From Streptomyces sp. NBC_01431 (GTDB taxonomy: Bacteria; Actinomycetota; Actinomycetes; Streptomycetales; Streptomycetaceae), in NCBI RefSeq assembly GCF_036231355.1, contig NZ_CP109496.1, positions 7,192,001-7,256,000 on the forward strand: 64,000 nt of DNA, read 5' to 3'. The notes under the pieces were generated by a model. It was not told the origin of the DNA and searched no databases. It saw nothing but the letters and a program-made list of their open reading frames with translations. Shown here one piece after another: positions 60,322-64,000 of this stretch; the stretch's first letter is position 1; each line of letters opens with the position of its first letter. The translations under genes were made by a program, and so were the position numbers.

Positions 60322-60375
60322 GTCGGGGATGTTGGCGCTGGGTGTGTCGCAGTGGTGGTGTGTGGTTATTGCTTA

Positions 60376-61356
60376 GACCGACCGGCAAATGGTGGGCAGG
60401 GGTTCTCGGACGGGCCCGGACGCAAGGCAGGCACGAGCCTGAGTGATCATGGAGTTCTTGACGCTCAGTGATCACCCGGAGGGCTCGTGCCTGCGGTCCC
60501 ATCATGCCTTTTGGAACCCCTGTGGGACCAATTTGCTGCTCTGCTACCCGTGCGGAACGGATACGCCGAGAGCCATCCGCTGGGGTGTCACCGGCGGCGG
60601 GTTCCGGACCGCACCGTCTTCGAGTACATCGTGCTCGCCCTGGTCCACGGCTCAGGGTACGAACGGATCGCTGGCGCCGGATGCTCGGACCGGACCATCC
60701 GGCGCCGCGTCAAACAGTGGGCTGAACTTGGGATATCCGAGAAGGTCCACGCCCTTGCACTCGAAGCCTACGATCGAATGATCGGTCTCGGGCTGAGTGA
60801 GATCTCGGTAGACGGCTGCATCACCAAGGCCCCGTCGGGCGGTGACAAGGCCGGGCGGTCACCGGTGGACCGGGGCAAGCAAGGGCTGAAACGCTCCGTC
60901 GCATCCGATGCCTGCGGTGTCCCGCTCGGGATCGTCTCCGACGGTGCCAACCGGCACGACTCGCCCCTGCTCGGCCCCACCCTGGACGCTGCGCAAGCAC
61001 AGGTCGGCGCGATGCCGGAGACCGTCAACATCAACCTCGACCGCGGCTACGACAGCGCCAAGTCCCGTGCACTTATCGCCGAGTTGGGATTCACGGCCGA
61101 GATCGCACGCAAGGGAGTGCCTGCCCCGATCCAGGCCGGCAAACGCTGGGTGGTCGAGCGCACGCACTCGTGGATGAACGACTACGGCAAGCTCCGGCGC
61201 TGCACTGAGAGGAGCGGCGCGGTCGTGGACTTCTACCTCTACCTCGCCGCCACCCTCGTCACGCTCCGCATGCTCATCCGACGCTCGACGAGCCGCTACC
61301 GCTGGGATGGCCGGCCCACCACCCGACGTCTCCAGTGATCCATTTGCCGGTCGGTC
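60376..61356 (+). mobile_element. Complete IS5-family insertion sequence (981 bp)
   Basis: Perfect 17 bp terminal inverted repeats GACCGACCGGCAAATGG (60376-60392) and its complement (61340-61356), flanked by TTA on both sides (60373-60375, 61357-61359), a 3 bp target duplication of TNA type as in the IS1031 group. One intact transposase gene fills it. Both ends and the gene being intact suggest a recent insertion. Confidence 0.92.
60487..61338 (+). CDS. IS5-family DDE transposase
   Basis: A 283 aa transposase starting at GTG 60487. Catalytic residues are D109 (SVDGC), D185 (NLDRGYDS) and E224 (VVERTHSWMNDY), with the Y-x2-R-x3-E-x6-K-like end (ERTHSWMNDYGKLRRCTE). It is full length and lies wholly inside the inverted repeats. 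An N-terminal HTH is likely near residues 60-75 (YERIAGAGCSDRTIRRRV). Confidence 0.93.
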   Translation: MPAVPSCLLEPLWDQFAALLPVRNGYAESHPLGCHRRRVPDRTVFEYIVLALVHGSGYERIAGAGCSDRTIRRRVKQWAELGISEKVHALALEAYDRMIGLGLSEISVDGCITKAPSGGDKAGRSPVDRGKQGLKRSVASDACGVPLGIVSDGANRHDSPLLGPTLDAAQAQVGAMPETVNINLDRGYDSAKSRALIAELGFTAEIARKGVPAPIQAGKRWVVERTHSWMNDYGKLRRCTERSGAVVDFYLYLAATLVTLRMLIRRSTSRYRWDGRPTTRRLQ

Positions 61357-61398
61357 TTAGCCCTCTGGCATGTGGGGTGGACCCATCATGGAACGCGG

Positions 61399-61438
61399 TT
61401 TGATGGGGCGTGCGTACATTTGATGGGGCGTGCGTACA
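61399..61438. repeat. Perfect 20 bp tandem duplication
   Basis: TTTGATGGGGCGTGCGTACA occurs twice head to tail, 42 bases beyond the IS end and about 70 bases before the next gene. It may alter the promoter of that gene. Confidence 0.85.
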
Positions 61439-61508
61439 GTGGTCGGCCGACCACCGGTCATCCCACCATGCGTGCGGTCGGACCCGCTTCAGCAGCCAGG
61501 AGTTCTCC

Positions 61509-62225
61509 ATGTCCTCATCGTCCTCATCGTCCTCATCGCAACAGTCCCGCATGCACGCCGCCGGGGCCGCCCGGCCGATGAGGCGCGGGGTCGGTGCGGC
61601 GGGTGCCTCGGTGCTCCCGTTGGTGCTGCTCGCGTTCCAGATCGCGGTCGGCTCGCCCGCCGGTGCGCAGACCCCTGCCGCGGCGTGGGACGCCGGCCAC
61701 GCCGCCGTTGCTCACACCGCCGTGGCCCACACCACCGTTCCCGAACTCGCCTTTGCGCGCATCACCGCCGCCGATCCGGCGGCCCCCGGCCCGCGGGCGC
61801 CTCTCGCGGCCACTGTCACCGAGGGGCAGGTGAAGGAGGTGGCGCCCGGTGGGGTGATCACGTACCCGAGTGTGACCAGCTGTCTCACGGTGACCGTGCG
61901 GCTGCGAGGCGGCGGTCTGGTGGGCGCGCACGCCAGCCTGTTCCAAGTCCCGGGCGAACTGCGCTCCGACGAGATACTGCCCGCCCTCAAGTCCCTGGTC
62001 GGCGGTCGGCCGGTGAGCCGGATCGAGGTCAGGGGGGCGGTCGGTGCCTGGCATCCGAGCTACTTCATGAAGGCCATCGAGAGCTATGCAGACGGGGAAG
62101 CGGTGCCGGTCCCGAGCGGCCAGGACTTCGACGGGCTCGCCCGCGCGGTGGCCGACGGACTCGGCCGCGCCCGCCACGTCGTGACCGTCCAGGACGTACC
62201 GGACGGCGACCAGATCATCCGCTGA
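61509..62225 (+). CDS. Secreted protein of unknown function with poly-Ser start
   Basis: ATG 61509 follows AGGAG at 6 bases and gives 238 aa. The first residues are a run of nine Ser encoded by repeated TCCTCATCG triplets, then QQSRMHAAGAA and a hydrophobic segment (ASVLPLVLLAFQIAVGSPAGA) serving as signal or anchor; ATG at residue 24 is a possible second start. The rest is unrecognised: VTSCLTVTVRLRGGG, LPALKSLVGGRPVSRIEVRG and YFMKAIESYADGE suggest an alpha/beta domain. The stop codon TGA is the first part of a heptamer repeat. Confidence 0.65.
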   Translation: MSSSSSSSSSQQSRMHAAGAARPMRRGVGAAGASVLPLVLLAFQIAVGSPAGAQTPAAAWDAGHAAVAHTAVAHTTVPELAFARITAADPAAPGPRAPLAATVTEGQVKEVAPGGVITYPSVTSCLTVTVRLRGGGLVGAHASLFQVPGELRSDEILPALKSLVGGRPVSRIEVRGAVGAWHPSYFMKAIESYADGEAVPVPSGQDFDGLARAVADGLGRARHVVTVQDVPDGDQIIR

Positions 62226-62285
62226 CGGCTGACGGCTGACGGCTGACGGCTGACGGCTGACGGCTGACGGCTGACGGCTGACGGC
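62223..62285. repeat. Nine-copy TGACGGC heptamer array over a stop codon
   Basis: TGACGGC is repeated nine times without change. The first TGA is the stop of the secreted protein gene. A 7 bp unit allows slippage, but the stop itself is kept because each unit begins TGA. Confidence 0.95.
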
Positions 62286-62357
62286 CGATGCCTGATGACT
62301 GGCGGCCGACGGCCGATGTGCTGCCCCGTTCCCTCAGCCTGCGCGCGGCCGTCCCGT

Positions 62358-63539
62358 TCAGTCGGCGTGGCCGCCCCCGTCCGGGGCGCCCGCGCCGGGA
62401 ACAGGGGCGGGCGCGGGCGCGGCCACGCACAGCACCTCCACTCGCTGTACGGCGTTGTTGGCGAACCCGCCGCGGTTCCAAAGCTGTGTCAGCGGCTGGG
62501 AGTTGCCCTCGGCGTCGGTGGCTCGGACGCTCAGGACGTGGGTGCCGGGCGTCGCCGTCCACGATGCCTGCCAGTGCCGCCAGGCCCAGTCGTGGCCGGC
62601 CGGCGCGGCGAGTTCGGCTTCGTACCACTGGTGCCCGTCGTCCGTGCTCACCTCGACGCTTGTGACGGGGGCGCGCCCGGACCAGGCCCGGCCCTCCAGC
62701 CGCTGCGGGCCGGGCCGCACGACACGGGTACGGGACATGAAGTCCGGGAAGCCGGGCGGGACCATCAGCGCCCGTGGCGCGATCCGCGTCACCGGCTCGC
62801 CGGTATCCTCCGCCAACTGCCGTGTTCGGTACGCCACTTGCTGCTGGAATCCCGTGAACCGGCGGTCGATGAGCGTGATTTCGCGCAGCCATTTCACGTG
62901 CGCCATGCCGTACCAGCCCGGGACCACGAGCCGCAGCGGGTGGCCGTGCTGCGGTGGCAGGGGAGCGCCGTTCATCGCGTAGGCCACCAGGACCCCGGGG
63001 TCGCTGCCGGTGGCCACCTCGACCGGCAGGCTGCGCTGGTAGTCCTGTTCGACGCCGCGTTCCAGACCGTGGTCGGCCCCGGTGAAGACCACGTCGACGG
63101 CGTCCGGTGCCACGCCGCTCTCCGCGAGGAGGGCCCGCAGCGGTACGCCCGTCCACTCGGCGGTGCCCACTGCTTCCACGAGCCAGGGCTGGCTCACGGG
63201 CCTTGGGGTGAGGCGGGCCCGGCCGTTGCCCGCGCATTCCATGGTCACGCGCCGGGTGACGGCCGGGAAGGAGCGCAGCATCGCCATGTCCAGTGTCACA
63301 GGGGTGCGCACCCGGCCACATAGGGTGAGAGCCCACGTGGTGGCGTCTGTGGCCGGGATGTCGTAGTGGACCAGCACATAGTGCAACCCCGCCGGTGTGA
63401 CGTCGTAGCGCAGGGACTCCAGGGGCATTCCGTGATTGCGCGTCGCGAGTGCGAGCTCCTCGGGGCTGATGCCCTCCGAGCGCTCGGCGAGGCGCCCCGG
63501 TGGACTGATGTCACCGATGCGACGGTCCATGCATCCCAT
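62358..63539 (-). CDS. Sulfite oxidase-type molybdenum enzyme
   Basis: A 393 aa oxidoreductase of the sulfite oxidase family with no signal peptide and no heme domain. The start MGCMDRRIG at 63539 has GGGGG close upstream; MDRRIG nine bases on is possible. The Mo-coordinating cysteine is C102 in VTMECAGNGR. Other family marks are GTAEWTGVPL, PLRLVVPGWYGMAHVKWL and FVDYQ-like QDYQRSLP. The C-terminal part (about 275-380) is the Mo-co dimerisation domain. The Pro/Ala tail is disordered. It may oxidise sulfite or reduce an S- or N-oxide; electron partner unknown. Confidence 0.88.
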   Translation of the reverse strand: MGCMDRRIGDISPPGRLAERSEGISPEELALATRNHGMPLESLRYDVTPAGLHYVLVHYDIPATDATTWALTLCGRVRTPVTLDMAMLRSFPAVTRRVTMECAGNGRARLTPRPVSQPWLVEAVGTAEWTGVPLRALLAESGVAPDAVDVVFTGADHGLERGVEQDYQRSLPVEVATGSDPGVLVAYAMNGAPLPPQHGHPLRLVVPGWYGMAHVKWLREITLIDRRFTGFQQQVAYRTRQLAEDTGEPVTRIAPRALMVPPGFPDFMSRTRVVRPGPQRLEGRAWSGRAPVTSVEVSTDDGHQWYEAELAAPAGHDWAWRHWQASWTATPGTHVLSVRATDAEGNSQPLTQLWNRGGFANNAVQRVEVLCVAAPAPAPVPGAGAPDGGGHAD

Positions 63540-63874
63540 CGTGCCCCCAGGCCTCGATCCCGTCATGTCGCCGACAGGGGCCGTAGGTTCCGACCGGAAC
63601 CGACCAGAACCGACCGGAATCTACGGGGGGCGCCCGGAACATACGGCGGCGGGCTTGGACCGAGCGGATCGGTCTGGCCGGGTCGGGGGCGGCGAGCGAT
63701 TGCGAGTCTTGGGGGAGGGCGAGACGCTTGAACTGTCAGCCCTGTGGTGTCCGACTGCGCTTACGGCCCAGGAGGCGCCGGGGGCACCGGCGTGCGTGTG
63801 ACCACCGGCGGCCCAGCAGGGGAAGGTGCCGGGCGGGACAAGGACCGTACCGTGCCCTCTGCAAGGAGTTCGCC
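63540..63874. other. Divergent intergenic region with 10 bp repeats
   Basis: About 335 bases. GACCGGAACC, GACCAGAACC and GACCGGAATC follow in tandem at 63592-63621, a 10 bp (one-turn) period. No gene is seen. The repeat core CCGGAACCG recalls the one at 13339. Confidence 0.5.
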
Positions 63875-64000
63875 ATGGATGGCACGACGCTGGAGGCGAT
63901 GCGGACCGTGTTGCGCGGCCCGGTCATCGGCCCGCAGGACCCGGAGTACGACCGGGCCCGCACCATCTACAACGCGATGATCGATCGCAAGCCGGCTGCC
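63875..64000 (+). CDS. FAD-linked oxidoreductase, N-terminal fragment (cut by window end)
   Basis: The first 42 codons only. ATG 63875 has AAGGAG 6 bases upstream. MDGTTLEAMRTVLRGPVIGP, then DPEYDRARTIYNAMIDRKPA, is the usual opening of berberine-bridge/6-hydroxynicotine-oxidase-like flavoproteins, just before the PCMH-type FAD domain. The family assignment rests on this short pattern. Confidence 0.7.
   Translation, partial: MDGTTLEAMRTVLRGPVIGPQDPEYDRARTIYNAMIDRKPAA

Overview
This 64 kb window looks like a piece of a Streptomyces (or very close actinobacterial) chromosome. It is very GC-rich with strong GC bias at third codon positions. It uses many GTG starts behind purine-rich ribosome sites, and it carries typical streptomycete families: a GH27 galactosidase with a ricin-type lectin tail, a large HTH/STAND/WD40 protein, many secreted proteases, OhrR/Ohr, and an NRPS cluster. 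No rRNA, tRNA or CRISPR array was seen.

Layout. 0-8 kb: a secreted alpha-galactosidase, an unknown gene, then a three-gene operon for choline to glycine betaine (betaine-aldehyde dehydrogenase, APC-type permease, choline oxidase). 8-24 kb: mostly single housekeeping or accessory genes, including an Lrp regulator divergent from a PLP lyase, an O-methyltransferase, an ohrR/ohr peroxide pair with a clear operator, an MFS transporter, a carboxylesterase and a large SF2 helicase. 23-36 kb: mostly exported or envelope proteins (serine hydrolase, M4 protease, NlpC/P60 hydrolase, small secreted protein, S1-type protease) around a 1259-residue HTH-STAND-TM-WD40 protein, then an HhH-PHP protein. 36.8-40.6 kb: gene-poor and unusually rich in tandem repeats, including a degenerate array of about 35 bp units nearly 0.6 kb long. 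40.9-44.6 kb: RNase H, a coiled-coil/winged-helix protein, a YbdK-type ligase and a small secreted protein.

44.8-57.7 kb is the main point of interest: a compact nonribosomal peptide synthetase locus. It reads exporter, stand-alone C, C-A-T, A-T, A-T, and C-(A remnant)-T-SDR/reductase, and it ends at a strong terminator. The last four genes overlap or nearly touch. It holds four carrier domains, three condensation domains, three complete adenylation domains and no thioesterase. The terminal protein keeps only the C-terminal piece of an A domain, so its carrier must be loaded in trans. This fits a short, roughly four-residue peptide released by reduction (inference).

57.8-64 kb: a DoxX-like membrane protein, an alpha/beta hydrolase, a sarcosine/dimethylglycine-type N-methyltransferase (a second possible link to betaine), a complete 981 bp IS5-family element with a 3 bp target duplication, a secreted unknown protein whose stop codon lies in a nine-copy heptamer repeat, a sulfite oxidase-type molybdoenzyme, and the start of an FAD oxidoreductase cut by the window edge.
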